This document shows, in pieces, positions 39,195 through 47,536 of a stretch of 50,180 bases of DNA. The position numbers and the translations under genes were made by a program. The first letter of the stretch is position 1; each line of letters starts with the position of its first letter. Origin of the DNA: Candidatus Izemoplasma sp. (GTDB lineage: Bacteria > Bacillota_I > Bacilli_A > Izemoplasmatales > Izemoplasmataceae); assembly GCA_007131405.1 (NCBI GenBank), contig SLQR01000024.1, positions 1 through 50,180 of the forward strand. Reading direction: 5' to 3'. The notes under the pieces are model-generated. The model saw only the letters and a program-made list of their open reading frames with translations. It had not been told where the DNA came from and searched no databases.

Positions 39195-40103
39195 ATGAAA
39201 ACATGTTGGGTGATCTATAACCCAATGAGCGGTAAGAAGAAATTCAAAGCATCGCTCGGTAAAGTAAAGAAAACCATTGAAGAGATGGGGTATAAAGTTT
39301 CTGTCAAACCGACCAAGCGAGCCCGTCATGCAACGGAACTAACAAAAGAAGCTTGTTATGAAAAAATTGACATGATTCTGATCTCAGGTGGGGACGGAAC
39401 AGTAAATGAATGTGTAAACGGTATTGCTGATCAAAAACACCGTCCAAAAATAGCGTATATTCCATCAGGGACAGCTTGTGATATTGCAAAAACACTTGGT
39501 ATTCCAAAAAAAGTAGATAAAGCTTTAAAAATAATTAAAGATAATTATAATGTAAAAATGGATATCGTAAAAGGATCACATGGTCATTTCGTCTATGTAA
39601 CAGCAATCGGAAACTATGTCGATATAAGTTACATTACTCAATCAAAATTAAAGCGAATCTTTGGCTATGGTGCGTATTTAATTACCGGAATCAAAGAATT
39701 TTTCACCATTCCGATGATTAAAACAGAGATTGACTACGATGATGGACAACTAAAAGGGTACTACTCATTAATCATGGCGGTTAACTCAAAACGTGTTGCG
39801 AGCTTTAATATTATTCGTAATCCTGTGTTAGATGATGGAAAAATTGATATTGTTGTATATCGATATATCCCCCTACTAAACAACATCATATACTTGATTT
39901 CATTTATGTTTAATCCTAAATGGCTACCTGGTGTGACACGTGTCCAAACAAAACATGCCAAACTCTACACCGAACACCATCATAAATGGAATATTGATGG
40001 CGAAGCCGCAAATTCAGGGAATCAAGAAATTGTGGTTAAACAAAAACACATTGATATAATTATAAATCAAAAGAAAGCAGCGCGATATTTTGAAAACCAG
40101 TAA
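39195..40103 (+). CDS. Diacylglycerol kinase-family lipid kinase (DgkB/YegS type)
   Basis: A 302-residue soluble lipid kinase of the YegS/DgkB family. The N-terminal IYNPMSGKKKF and ISGGDGTVNECVNGI form the nucleotide-binding part, followed by YIPSGTACDIAKTLGIP. The C-terminal HKWNIDGEAA is the usual conserved end. In Gram-positives DgkB returns diacylglycerol from lipoteichoic-acid assembly to phosphatidic acid; that role is inferred. GGTGATAGT precedes the ATG. Its last 14 bases overlap the proposed rnmV start. Confidence 0.9.
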   Translation: MKTCWVIYNPMSGKKKFKASLGKVKKTIEEMGYKVSVKPTKRARHATELTKEACYEKIDMILISGGDGTVNECVNGIADQKHRPKIAYIPSGTACDIAKTLGIPKKVDKALKIIKDNYNVKMDIVKGSHGHFVYVTAIGNYVDISYITQSKLKRIFGYGAYLITGIKEFFTIPMIKTEIDYDDGQLKGYYSLIMAVNSKRVASFNIIRNPVLDDGKIDIVVYRYIPLLNNIIYLISFMFNPKWLPGVTRVQTKHAKLYTEHHHKWNIDGEAANSGNQEIVVKQKHIDIIINQKKAARYFENQ

Positions 40104-40650
40104 TCAAATAAACGATATAAAAAACGAAGTGATCGTCGTTGAAGGCAATCACGATGCACAACATATTAAACGCATTTTTCCACAAGCGGATATTGTCATC
40201 ACAAATGGTGCGGAAATCCCACCAGAAACACTTGATTTACTCAAAGCGTTAAATGATAAACGCGGATTAATCCTCCTTCTTGATCCCGATTATCCAGGTG
40301 AGAGGATTCGTAAAATAATTACTCAGCATGTTGGACCAACCAAACATGTTTTTATTCAAAAACATCATTGCATTAACAAACAAGGAACGAAAGTAGGCAT
40401 TGAACATGCCCCGCTACTGATTATAAAAAAAGCGCTTGAACGTGAGATGCATGAACCTAATGATCAACACGGAACTCTGACGATGGTCGACCTTGCACAG
40501 CTTGGGCTTAATGGTGTAAAAAATGCATCAAAACAACGCGAGAAAGTTTGTCACCATTTTCATCTAGGCCACTGCAACGCGAAAACATTACTCAAACGAC
40601 TTAACATGTTTGCCATTAAGAAAAAAGACCTTGAAAAGGTGATTGTATGA
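40090..40650 (+). CDS. rnmV: Ribonuclease M5
   Basis: A 186-residue Toprim endonuclease that matures 5S rRNA. Toprim motifs are VIVVEGNHD (catalytic Glu), ITNGAE and LLLDPDYPGERIRK with the metal Asp pair. The usual VVEGKDD is NHD here, but the key Glu and Asp remain. No ATG is available; TTG at 40090 is the only start that keeps the whole Toprim strand, and its ribosome site is weak, which fits coupling to the upstream gene. It overlaps rsmA by ATGA. rnmV-rsmA is a conserved Bacillota pair. Confidence 0.9.
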   Translation: MKTSNQINDIKNEVIVVEGNHDAQHIKRIFPQADIVITNGAEIPPETLDLLKALNDKRGLILLLDPDYPGERIRKIITQHVGPTKHVFIQKHHCINKQGTKVGIEHAPLLIIKKALEREMHEPNDQHGTLTMVDLAQLGLNGVKNASKQREKVCHHFHLGHCNAKTLLKRLNMFAIKKKDLEKVIV

Positions 40651-41519
40651 AATCGTCAAACCCTCGTCATATCCAAACGTTATTAAAAGATAGCCGAATC
40701 AATATTAAAAAGAAGTATGGACAAAATTTTTTAATTGATGGTAATATTCTTGAAAAAATCATACAACTTAGTTCACTTTCAGCGAACACATTTGCGATTG
40801 AAATTGGCCCTGGACTCGGAAGTTTGACTGAACGATTATTGCCAAAAGTAAGCACATTACTCGCTTATGAGATAGATCAAGATCTAATCGCGATACTAAA
40901 TAATGCCTTTGATGATCAAAAATTTCATCTTATTCATGATGATGTATTAAAACGCGATATTGACAACGATATCGAAAAAATCGATGAAAACGCCCATGAT
41001 GTTGTTGTCATTGCAAACTTACCGTATTACATTACTACACCGATTTTAATGAAATGCCTAGAGGATTCAAAGCGCATTAAGCGGATGGTCGTTATGATGC
41101 AACTCGAAGTTGCTCGACGCATCACTGCTCAAAAAAATACAAAGGATTACAATGCGCTTAGTATAGCAGTTCAATACCGCGCGCAAACAGCCTTTGGCTT
41201 TAAAGTACCAAGAAACGTCTTTATGCCTGCGCCGAACGTAGACAGTGCGGTCATCACACTCGATTTTCATCAAAAATACACCCATAAAGTTAAAAATGAA
41301 CCGTTTTTCTTTCAATTTATCAAAGCGTGTTTTAGACAACGCCGCAAGACATTGCTAAATAATCTTCACACCTTTTTAGCGGTCGATAAATCCCGATTGA
41401 CAGAAGCATTAGAAACATTAGAGATATCACCTCAAAGCCGTGCAGAAAGCCTAGATCTTGAAACCTTTATTATCATGAGTAACTACTTCTATGAAATACA
41501 TCAAGAAGAAATAAAGTAA
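40647..41519 (+). CDS. rsmA: 16S rRNA dimethyladenosine transferase (KsgA)
   Basis: A 290-residue methylase that dimethylates the two adenosines in the 16S 3' hairpin, using S-adenosylmethionine. Motifs are KKYGQNFLID, EIGPGLGSLTE, LLAYEIDQDL, NLPYYITTPIL and FMPAPNVDSAVI. Length is normal. It overlaps rnmV by 4 bases and has GGTG upstream. Confidence 0.97.
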   Translation: MKSSNPRHIQTLLKDSRINIKKKYGQNFLIDGNILEKIIQLSSLSANTFAIEIGPGLGSLTERLLPKVSTLLAYEIDQDLIAILNNAFDDQKFHLIHDDVLKRDIDNDIEKIDENAHDVVVIANLPYYITTPILMKCLEDSKRIKRMVVMMQLEVARRITAQKNTKDYNALSIAVQYRAQTAFGFKVPRNVFMPAPNVDSAVITLDFHQKYTHKVKNEPFFFQFIKACFRQRRKTLLNNLHTFLAVDKSRLTEALETLEISPQSRAESLDLETFIIMSNYFYEIHQEEIK

Positions 41520-41550
41520 AACTATCTCATCACACTGGAGGGTTTAACCC

Positions 41551-42390
41551 ATGAAAGAAAAAGCTTATGCAAAAGTCAATTTGTATCTTGATGTATTACG
41601 AAAACGCAAAGACCGCTTTCACGATCTTGAAACCATTATGGCGCCTCTTGAACTCCATGATCTTTTAACCTTTAAAAAGTTGCAAGAAGCAACAATTGAA
41701 ATTACGACCAGTAAGAAAATAACGGATGATGTTAAGGACAATTTGGTGTATAAGGTTGCAGATTACATGATAAAAACTTTCGAAATTAATGGTGGTGTAT
41801 CCATTCATATCGAGAAGAATATCCCGATTTCTGCTGGATTGGCTGGAGGCAGCGCTGACGCTGCTGCGACATTAAGAGGTATAAACAAATTGTTTAAACT
41901 TAAACTATCCAAAGAAAAACTCGCCGAAATTGGCGAAACGTTCGGCGCAGATATTCCATTCTGTGTCCATAATAAAATGTGCATTGCTCGCGGTAAGGGA
42001 GAACAACTTATGTTTTTAAACCGTCGCGTTAACTGGCCAGTGATGATTGTTGTTCCAGCCATCGAGGTGAGCACAAAAAAAGTCTTTGATGCGGTATCAA
42101 TGAATGATATTGTACACACACGAATAACATCTATGAGCAACGCGATCTATAACAAAAATTACGATTTAATGGTCCGAGAACTACACAACGCCCTTGAACC
42201 ATTTACCTTTCAATTATTACCAAAAGTACAAGAACTAAAGAAGCTTATCGAGCATGAAGATATCGAAGGAGCACTAATGAGCGGGACGGGTCCAGCGATG
42301 ATGGTATTCCAACAAAACAAGAAAATTATGCTCAACCTGTCGGACAGGTTTTCACGTGGAAATTCTGTTTTCATAACAAAAATTAAGTAG
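41551..42390 (+). CDS. ispE: 4-diphosphocytidyl-2-C-methyl-D-erythritol kinase
   Basis: A 279-residue GHMP kinase of the non-mevalonate isoprenoid route. It begins EKAYAKVNLYLDV. The ATP loop PISAGLAGGSADAAATLRG and the C-terminal GALMSGTGPAMM are diagnostic, with the catalytic Asp in FGADIPFC. GGAGGG precedes the ATG. It implies the organism makes isoprenoids by the MEP pathway. In Bacillus purR and yabJ follow; here they are missing and spoVG comes next. Confidence 0.96.
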   Translation: MKEKAYAKVNLYLDVLRKRKDRFHDLETIMAPLELHDLLTFKKLQEATIEITTSKKITDDVKDNLVYKVADYMIKTFEINGGVSIHIEKNIPISAGLAGGSADAAATLRGINKLFKLKLSKEKLAEIGETFGADIPFCVHNKMCIARGKGEQLMFLNRRVNWPVMIVVPAIEVSTKKVFDAVSMNDIVHTRITSMSNAIYNKNYDLMVRELHNALEPFTFQLLPKVQELKKLIEHEDIEGALMSGTGPAMMVFQQNKKIMLNLSDRFSRGNSVFITKIK

Positions 42391-42418
42391 TGGTGCGGTT
42401 TTATTTACTCGAAAATAT

Positions 42419-42447
42419 TTGAAATAGGTAAAATCCTGTGGTATAAT
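42419..42447 (+). promoter_or_regulatory. spoVG promoter
   Basis: TTGAAA, 17-base spacer, TGGTATAAT (extended -10 as well). It looks like a sigma-A promoter rather than the sigma-H type that drives spoVG in Bacillus. Confidence 0.75.
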
Positions 42448-42490
42448 TTTGGCATAACAATGGAACTGACACAAAATGTGGGGTGGAATG

Positions 42491-42754
42491 ATGAATATAA
42501 CAGACGTTCGTATCAAGAAGTTCAATGGTGAGAACCGCTTAAAAGCGATTGCAGCCATTACCATTGACGATTGTTTTGTTGTTCATGAATTGCGTGTTAT
42601 CGATGGGAAAGATGGTCTATTTGTTGCGATGCCGAGTCGTAAAATGCCGAATGGTGAATTTAAAGACGTTGCGCATCCGATCAACCAAGAAACCAGAAAT
42701 CTTATTGAAGGCATCGTAATTGATGCATATCACAAACTTGAAGACGAAGAATAA
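42491..42754 (+). CDS. spoVG: SpoVG-family RNA/DNA-binding regulator
   Basis: An 87-residue protein close to Bacillus SpoVG: MNITDVRIKKFNGENRLKAI, then ITIDDCFVVHELRVIDGKDG, FVAMPSRKMPNGEF and AHPINQETR. Family members bind nucleic acid and modulate many genes; they are not limited to spore formers. I chose the second of two adjacent ATGs because GGGGTGG lies 5 bases before it. It has its own promoter and terminator. Its neighbours ispE and prs match Bacillus, but glmU is absent. Confidence 0.95.
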   Translation: MNITDVRIKKFNGENRLKAIAAITIDDCFVVHELRVIDGKDGLFVAMPSRKMPNGEFKDVAHPINQETRNLIEGIVIDAYHKLEDEE

Positions 42755-42772
42755 GAGATTAGTATAACCATG

Positions 42773-42805
42773 AATGCAACTTTTTTACAAGTTGCATTTT
42801 CTTTT
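42773..42805 (+). terminator. Terminator of spoVG
   Basis: Perfect stem AATGCAACTT/AAGTTGCATT, 6-base loop, then TTCTTTT. Confidence 0.85.
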
Positions 42806-42819
42806 GGGACATTATCCTT

Positions 42820-42825
42820 TATAAT
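42820..42825 (+). promoter_or_regulatory. -10 of the prs promoter
   Basis: Perfect TATAAT, 40 bases before prs. No convincing -35 is seen. Confidence 0.5.
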
Positions 42826-42865
42826 GAATGTGTGTTAAATTATATAAAAAATAACGGAGGGTTTT

Positions 42866-43837
42866 ATGGCTACTTATAATGGACATAAAATAAAACTATT
42901 TTCACTAAATGCAAACAGAAAACTCGCAGAAGAAATTGCTAAAGAAGCTAACATTCCACTCAGTCGATGCGAAGTTAAACGTTTTGCCGATGGTGAAATA
43001 GGATTAAACATTGAAGAAACGGTGCGCGGTCATCATGTGTTTGTGATTCAACCAACACAAACGCCAGTGAACGAGAACCTTATGGAATTATTAATTATGA
43101 TCGATGCATTAAAACGTGCATCAGCTAAAAGCATCAACATTGTGATGCCGTATTACGGCTACTCAAGACAAGACCGTAAAGCCGCATCAAGACAACCGAT
43201 TTCTGCAAAACTAGTCGCAAACCTGCTTCAAGTTGCAGGAGCAACGCGTGTGTTAGCCATGGATTTACACGCAGGCCAAATTCAAGGATTTTTCGACATT
43301 CCAATTGATAACTTTGTTGCCATGCCAATTCTTGCCGATTATTTTGATAACAAACTAAAAGGTGAAGATATTGTTATCGTTTCTCCAGACCACGGTGGTG
43401 CTGTAAGAGCGCGTGAAATGGGGAATGTACTTAATGCACCTATTGCGATTATTGATAAACGTCGTCCAAAAGCCAATGAAGTTGAAGTTATGGGCATTGT
43501 TGGAGATGTACAAAATAAAGTTGCCATTATTATTGATGATATAATTGATACCGCCGGAACTATTGGGTCTGCCGCAAGCGCTTTAAAAGCAGCAGGAGCA
43601 AAAGAAGTCTATGCAGCCTGTACTCATCCGATTTTTTCAGGACCAGCCATCGAGCGCATCAAAGAAAGTGCAATAAAAGAACTTGTTTGCACGAATACGA
43701 TTGCACTATCTAAAGATAAGTATTGCGATAAAGTCATTCAATTAAGTATTGCACCTTTGTTTGCGCAAGGGATATTAAACATTATCCAAGATAAACCATT
43801 AAGTGGTCTCTTCGAATATAAAGATCAAAAAAAATAA
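42866..43837 (+). CDS. prs: Ribose-phosphate pyrophosphokinase
   Basis: A 323-residue enzyme making PRPP from ribose-5-phosphate and ATP, feeding purine, pyrimidine, His and Trp synthesis. Motifs are [29 protein letters not shown], the flexible [14 protein letters not shown], and the PRPP loop [18 protein letters not shown] precedes the ATG. I see no clear terminator between prs and the asnS leader promoter (43838-43927). Confidence 0.97.
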   Translation: MATYNGHKIKLFSLNANRKLAEEIAKEANIPLSRCEVKRFADGEIGLNIEETVRGHHVFVIQPTQTPVNENLMELLIMIDALKRASAKSINIVMPYYGYSRQDRKAASRQPISAKLVANLLQVAGATRVLAMDLHAGQIQGFFDIPIDNFVAMPILADYFDNKLKGEDIVIVSPDHGGAVRAREMGNVLNAPIAIIDKRRPKANEVEVMGIVGDVQNKVAIIIDDIIDTAGTIGSAASALKAAGAKEVYAACTHPIFSGPAIERIKESAIKELVCTNTIALSKDKYCDKVIQLSIAPLFAQGILNIIQDKPLSGLFEYKDQKK

Positions 43838-43927
43838 GCCTATAATCATAAATCGCATCCGATAAGGGATCAATTTTACTGAAAAAACATGGTTTTATAA
43901 GCATACTCGAGTACGTGAACATAAACA

Positions 43928-43955
43928 TTGACAAAGCACGCGGATTTGATATGAT
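43928..43955 (+). promoter_or_regulatory. asnS promoter
   Basis: TTGACA, 16-base spacer, TATGAT. Confidence 0.8.
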
Positions 43956-43961
43956 TATTAT

Positions 43962-44182
43962 ATAAATCGATGAACGGATAAGTAGTTTATTTCTCTAAGT
44001 ATAGCGAGCTTGGGACGGTGGAAGCCAAGTCTTATGAATAAACGAATAACACCGGGAGAGATGGAAGAATGAAGTAGACCCATCCGTAGCCTCTGCGTTA
44101 AAGAGTATAAGTGCCGACAATCGTCGGAATTAAGGTGGTACCGCGGATAATTCGCCCTTTTCGAAAGAAATGGGCTTTTTTT
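43962..44182 (+). promoter_or_regulatory. T-box leader of asnS
   Basis: T-box AAGGTGGTACCGCGG at 44132-44146. The terminator stem GCCC(T)TTTC/GAAA(T)GGGC with T7 is at 44154-44182. Stem I elements TAAGTA and GGGACGGTGG are present. The specifier is AAC (Asn) at 44048-44050 in GAATAACACC. Uncharged tRNA-Asn would open expression of asnS. Confidence 0.96.
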
Positions 44183-44202
44183 ATTTAATAGGAGGGATAT
44201 CA

Positions 44203-45585
44203 ATGGATATCAAAGCATTGTTCAACAATTACGAGTCAAACAATCAAAAACAAGTTACCTTACACGGATGGGTACGAAACCATCGAGCTCAAAAAGCATT
44301 CGGTTTTATCGATTTAAACGATGGAACTAATTTTGAGAGTGTTCAAGTTGTGTACGAAGAGGGACGACTTGAAAATTTTAAGGACATACAAAAAATTCGA
44401 ATCGGTTCAAGCGTACAAATCACTGGCACAGTTGTCGTGACACCAACCATGAAACAACCATTTGAGATAAAAGCGGATGAAATCATCGTCGTAGGAGAGT
44501 CGTTGGAAGATTACCCAATTCAACCGAAAAGACATAGCCGTGAATTCTTACGAGAAAATGCACATCTACGTCCAAGAACAAATTTGTTTACTGCTGTTTT
44601 TCGTGTTCGAAGCTTGTTGACACACGGGATTCATACGTTTTTCCAAGAACGCGACTTCATGCATGTAGCAAGCCCAATTATCACAGGAGTTGATGCCGAA
44701 GGTGCAGGAGAGCTCTTTAAAGTATCGACGCTTGATTCAATGAAAATACCTAAAGATGATGAAGGATTAATTGACTATAAACAAGACTTTTTCGGCAAAG
44801 CAACAAACTTAACGGTTTCAGGGCAACTTGAAGCGGAAGTATTTGCCCAAGCCTTCAAAAAAGTCTATACGTTTGGTCCAACCTTCCGTGCTGAAAAATC
44901 AAATACCACGACACATGCATCGGAATTTTGGATGATTGAACCAGAAATAGCTTTTGCAGATCTTCAAGATGATATGGACCTAGCGGAAGAAATGGTCAAG
45001 TATATCATCAAATATGTAATGGATCGTGCACCGAAAGAGATGGAATTCTTTGACAAATTTGTTCAAAAAGGACTACTTAAAAAACTTGAATCGGTTATGG
45101 TGAAGCCATTTAAAAAGGTAACCCATAAAGAAGCGATTGACATTTTACTTAACGCAAAGAAAGCATTTGAAAATAAACCAATGCATGGCGAAGACTTGGC
45201 GAAAGAACATGAAAAATATCTAGTCAGTCATTTTGATGGACCTGTCTTTGTAACGGATTGGCCCAAGGATATTAAAGCATTCTATATGCGTTTAAATGAC
45301 GATAAAGAGACTGTAGCCGCAATGGATTTACTTGTCCCAGGTGCTGGGGAGTTAATTGGAGGAAGTCAGCGTGAAGAACGTCTTGACGTCTTAAAAAAGC
45401 GCATGAAAGAAATGCATGTAAATGAATCGGTTTTGTGGTGGTATCTAGACTTGCGTAAATACGGGACGACACCACATGCAGGGTACGGCCTTGGTTTTGA
45501 CCGCATGCTCATGTATATGACCGGTGTTGAAAACATTCGCGACGTTATTCCATTTCCGCGTACACCGAAAAACTGTGAATTCTAA
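44203..45585 (+). CDS. asnS: Asparaginyl-tRNA synthetase
   Basis: A 460-residue class IIb synthetase. The N-terminal OB fold has [23 protein letters not shown]. Class II motif 2 is [23 protein letters not shown] and motif 3 is [15 protein letters not shown]; the ending [11 protein letters not shown] is typical of AsnRS rather than AspRS. The ATG at 44203 follows GGAGGG; the longer frame runs back into the T-box terminator. The Asn specifier in the leader confirms the amino acid. Confidence 0.97.
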   Translation: MDIKALFNNYESNNQKQVTLHGWVRNHRAQKAFGFIDLNDGTNFESVQVVYEEGRLENFKDIQKIRIGSSVQITGTVVVTPTMKQPFEIKADEIIVVGESLEDYPIQPKRHSREFLRENAHLRPRTNLFTAVFRVRSLLTHGIHTFFQERDFMHVASPIITGVDAEGAGELFKVSTLDSMKIPKDDEGLIDYKQDFFGKATNLTVSGQLEAEVFAQAFKKVYTFGPTFRAEKSNTTTHASEFWMIEPEIAFADLQDDMDLAEEMVKYIIKYVMDRAPKEMEFFDKFVQKGLLKKLESVMVKPFKKVTHKEAIDILLNAKKAFENKPMHGEDLAKEHEKYLVSHFDGPVFVTDWPKDIKAFYMRLNDDKETVAAMDLLVPGAGELIGGSQREERLDVLKKRMKEMHVNESVLWWYLDLRKYGTTPHAGYGLGFDRMLMYMTGVENIRDVIPFPRTPKNCEF

Positions 45586-45590
45586 AATAA

Positions 45591-45617
45591 AAAGTGCTGT
45601 AATAAGCACTTTTTTTA
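45591..45617 (+). terminator. Terminator of asnS
   Basis: Stem AAAGTGCT/AGCACTTT, 6-base loop, T run. Confidence 0.88.
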
Positions 45618-45623
45618 TATCTT

Positions 45624-45652
45624 TTGCAGAAATGGCATTAATTAGGTATAAT
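45624..45652 (+). promoter_or_regulatory. Promoter of the small membrane protein gene
   Basis: TTGCAG, 17-base spacer, TATAAT. Confidence 0.75.
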
Positions 45653-45676
45653 AAAAATAGGAGCCTTAAGAAGGGA

Positions 45677-46153
45677 ATGATTAAAATTTCTCAACAACAA
45701 AAACGATTATTATCGTATGGAATTTTCTTTGTAAGCATTATTATCTTACTGACAATATTTTTACCGTTGTTACGAATTAATGACTCGACTTACGCAGGTT
45801 ATGAAGTTGCATTCGGTAAAGAACTGATTGATATTGATCCATTTGGACTTGGATCAATAGCAAGTGCAAGATTGCCAATATCGTTCTTTGCGATAATTGC
45901 CTTTTTCTTACCAATTATCGGTGGAATTATCGGTCTCTTTTCACGCGGGATTGCGATTGTTAGCGGAGCATTCTTCTTAATTGCCTTTGTCTTGTTCCTT
46001 GTTCTACCAAATGAAGTTGTGATTGCTTACACGATTGCAGGGACAACCACCACAACTGAAGTGGACTGGTCATTAGCTTTTGGCGGCATTATCGCTGCTA
46101 TTGCGTCGGCGATTGGTGCTGGGTTAAGTTTAGTGTTTGCTCTAAAAAAATAA
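45677..46153 (+). CDS. Membrane protein of unknown function
   Basis: I do not recognise this 158-residue protein. It has four predicted membrane segments at about 12-32, 66-88, 92-111 and 132-155. A 33-residue polar loop (33-65) rich in Asp, Gly and Ile follows the first, and a Thr-rich stretch (TTTTTEVD, 123-130) precedes the last. The N-terminus is basic (KISQQQKR), so it probably faces the cytoplasm. ATG 45677 is preceded by AAGAAGGGA; the frame continues upstream through the promoter, so longer starts are unlikely. It is monocistronic, with its own promoter and a shared bidirectional terminator. Confidence 0.75.
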   Translation: MIKISQQQKRLLSYGIFFVSIIILLTIFLPLLRINDSTYAGYEVAFGKELIDIDPFGLGSIASARLPISFFAIIAFFLPIIGGIIGLFSRGIAIVSGAFFLIAFVLFLVLPNEVVIAYTIAGTTTTTEVDWSLAFGGIIAAIASAIGAGLSLVFALKK

Positions 46154-46179
46154 GATGGAAATCTTTCCATCTTATTTTT
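46144..46179. terminator. Bidirectional terminator between the membrane protein gene and the small-ORF unit
   Basis: Stem AAATAAGATGGAA/TTCCATCTTATTT, flanked by A7 on the left and T5 on the right. It ends transcripts from both sides. Confidence 0.88.
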
Positions 46180-46276
46180 ATTTATTTGATTTTGTTTGAT
46201 AGGTAAAATCAATTTGCTGATTGTAATAAGCCTCTAATGACTTCAATACTTTTTTAAATGTACTGCGTTTTTTCAT
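46178..46276 (-). CDS. Small basic protein, 32 residues (small ORF 2)
   Basis: Too short for normal gene calling; found by hand. It encodes MKKRSTFKKVLKSLEAYYNQ plus 12 more residues. Its N-terminal half is strongly basic and could form an amphipathic helix. AAAGGAG sits 9 bases before the ATG. It starts inside the end of small ORF 1 (23-base overlap, other frame) and its stop lies at a strong terminator. Function is unknown. That it is translated is inferred from the ribosome site, promoter and terminator. Confidence 0.55.
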   Translation of the reverse strand: MKKRSTFKKVLKSLEAYYNQQIDFTYQTKSNK

Positions 46277-46364
46277 GTATTTCATCTCCTTTATCATATA
46301 TACTTCGTTCTGGTGGCACAAGAAAGTGAACCAAAACGTGATGTAACAATGTTATTGATCTCAC
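46254..46364 (-). CDS. Possible small protein, 36 residues (small ORF 1)
   Basis: Starts with GTG behind AGGTGGTGA (one mismatch to the ideal site, 7 bases away). It encodes MRSITLLHHVLVHFLVPPER plus 16 more residues. The first half is hydrophobic with several His; the second is charged (IYDKGDEIHEKTQ). The ribosome site is half of a long hairpin (GGTGG...GAAAGTGA with TCACTTTC...CCACC), so translation may be controlled by RNA folding. Alternatively the segment is only a structured leader for small ORF 2. Confidence 0.4.
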   Translation of the reverse strand: MRSITLLHHVLVHFLVPPERSIYDKGDEIHEKTQYI

Positions 46365-46436
46365 TTTCTCACCACCTATCAGAAATATTTTTCATTGGAG
46401 AAAAGATCAGTTTACATTTCTTACATTTACTTTCAT

Positions 46437-46465
46437 AGTATAAGTGAAAACTTCTTACATGTCAA
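46437..46465 (-). promoter_or_regulatory. Promoter of the small-ORF unit
   Basis: Minus strand TTGACA, 17-base spacer, TATACT. Direct repeats ATGTAAGAA lie at 46452-46460 (against the -35) and 46418-46426 (past the start point), 34 bases apart, and could be regulator sites. Confidence 0.85.
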
Positions 46466-46485
46466 GTTTAACGCTAGATATAAAA

Positions 46486-46522
46486 TAAAAAAACCTGTAC
46501 AAAATCGCTTTGTACAGGTTTT
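46486..46522 (-). terminator. Terminator of the membrane operon
   Basis: Perfect stem AAAACCTGTACAAA/TTTGTACAGGTTTT, then a T-rich tail on the minus strand. Confidence 0.92.
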
Positions 46523-46536
46523 CTTTGCATGTTAAG

Positions 46537-47508
46537 TTATTTTTTAGCGGATGATGATTTTGCTTTATCCATAGAAATCTTTTCAGGTTTTTTTAAGTCA
46601 AAAGCTTCCGCAAGTGTCGATGCCATACCAACCATACCTTGCATATCCGATGGGATAATAAGTTTGGTTGCTTGTCCTTCTGCGACTTTCTCCATTGCCT
46701 TAAAGGCTTCGAGACGTAAGAATGCTTCGTCAGCACCGGCTTCTTTAATGAGCCCGATACCTTTAGCGGTTGCAGATTGAACTTTAAGGATAGCTTGTGA
46801 TTTACCTTCTGCTTCTAAGATACGTACTTGCTTCTCACCATCGGCGCGAAGAATTTGTGATTCACGTTCACCTTCGGCGGTAAGAATCGCAGAACGTTTG
46901 TTCCCTTCAGCAATAAGGATGGACTGACGTTTTTCACGTTCAGCACGCATTTGTTTTTCCATCGCTTCACGGATATCTTTTGGCGGAATAATGTTTTTAA
47001 GTTCAACACGATTAATTTTAATTCCCCAAGGATCCGTTGCTTCATCAAGAATTGAGCGCATTCTTTCGTTGATGACATCACGTGAAGTCAAGGATTCATC
47101 AAGTTCAAGATCCCCGATAATATTACGAAGCGTGGTTGCGGTTAAGTTTTCAATCGCTTTGATTGGATAGTTAACCCCGTAAGTGTAAAGTTTTGGATCC
47201 GTAATTTGGAAGAATACTACCGTATCGATCTGCATCGTTACGTTGTCTTTAGTAATAACAGGTTGTGGGTCGAAGTCAACAACTTGTTCCTTGATTGATA
47301 CTTTCATTTTAATGCGATCAACAAATGGCATGAGGAAATGAATTCCGACGTCCCATGTCACGTAGTAACCACCAAGACGTTCGACAATGAATCGATTTGC
47401 TTGGGTAACAATTGTAAAGCGTGTTGCTAAATACACTAAGACAATGATAATGATGGCTAAAGTAACCCAAAATGCTGGATTTTGATAAATGGATAAACTG
47501 TAAAGCAT
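46537..47508 (-). CDS. SPFH/band-7 family membrane protein (paraslipin/QmcA type)
   Basis: A 323-residue stomatin-like protein anchored by one N-terminal helix (about 12-30). The SPFH domain follows (VERLGGYYVTWDVGIHFLMP, then ITKDNVTMQIDTVVFFQITD and YPIKAIENLTATTLRNIIGDLELDESLTSRD). A long helical part (IREAMEKQMRAEREKRQSIL, with repeated AEG/ADGE units) follows, then a Lys/Ser-rich tail. Such proteins assemble large rings at membrane microdomains. It is the last gene of an operon with NfeD, the classic functional partner of this family. Confidence 0.92.
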   Translation of the reverse strand: MLYSLSIYQNPAFWVTLAIIIIVLVYLATRFTIVTQANRFIVERLGGYYVTWDVGIHFLMPFVDRIKMKVSIKEQVVDFDPQPVITKDNVTMQIDTVVFFQITDPKLYTYGVNYPIKAIENLTATTLRNIIGDLELDESLTSRDVINERMRSILDEATDPWGIKINRVELKNIIPPKDIREAMEKQMRAEREKRQSILIAEGNKRSAILTAEGERESQILRADGEKQVRILEAEGKSQAILKVQSATAKGIGLIKEAGADEAFLRLEAFKAMEKVAEGQATKLIIPSDMQGMVGMASTLAEAFDLKKPEKISMDKAKSSSAKK

Positions 47509-47536
47509 GAAAAGACCTCCTATAGTTTAATTTTTT

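Noticed and set aside
38953-39225. Minus-strand 90-codon frame with hydrophobic content opposite the pta-lipid kinase spacer
   Set aside because: No ribosome site, it overlaps the pta terminator and the opposite promoter, and its composition fits translated A/T-rich non-coding DNA.
43838-43927. Search for a prs terminator or a small gene between prs and the asnS promoter
   Set aside because: Only 4-bp stems without T runs and no ribosome site; nothing supportable.
45524-45676. N-terminal extension of the small membrane protein to residue 209
   Set aside because: The extension runs back through its own promoter, the asnS terminator and the asnS coding end. ATG 45677 has a proper ribosome site.
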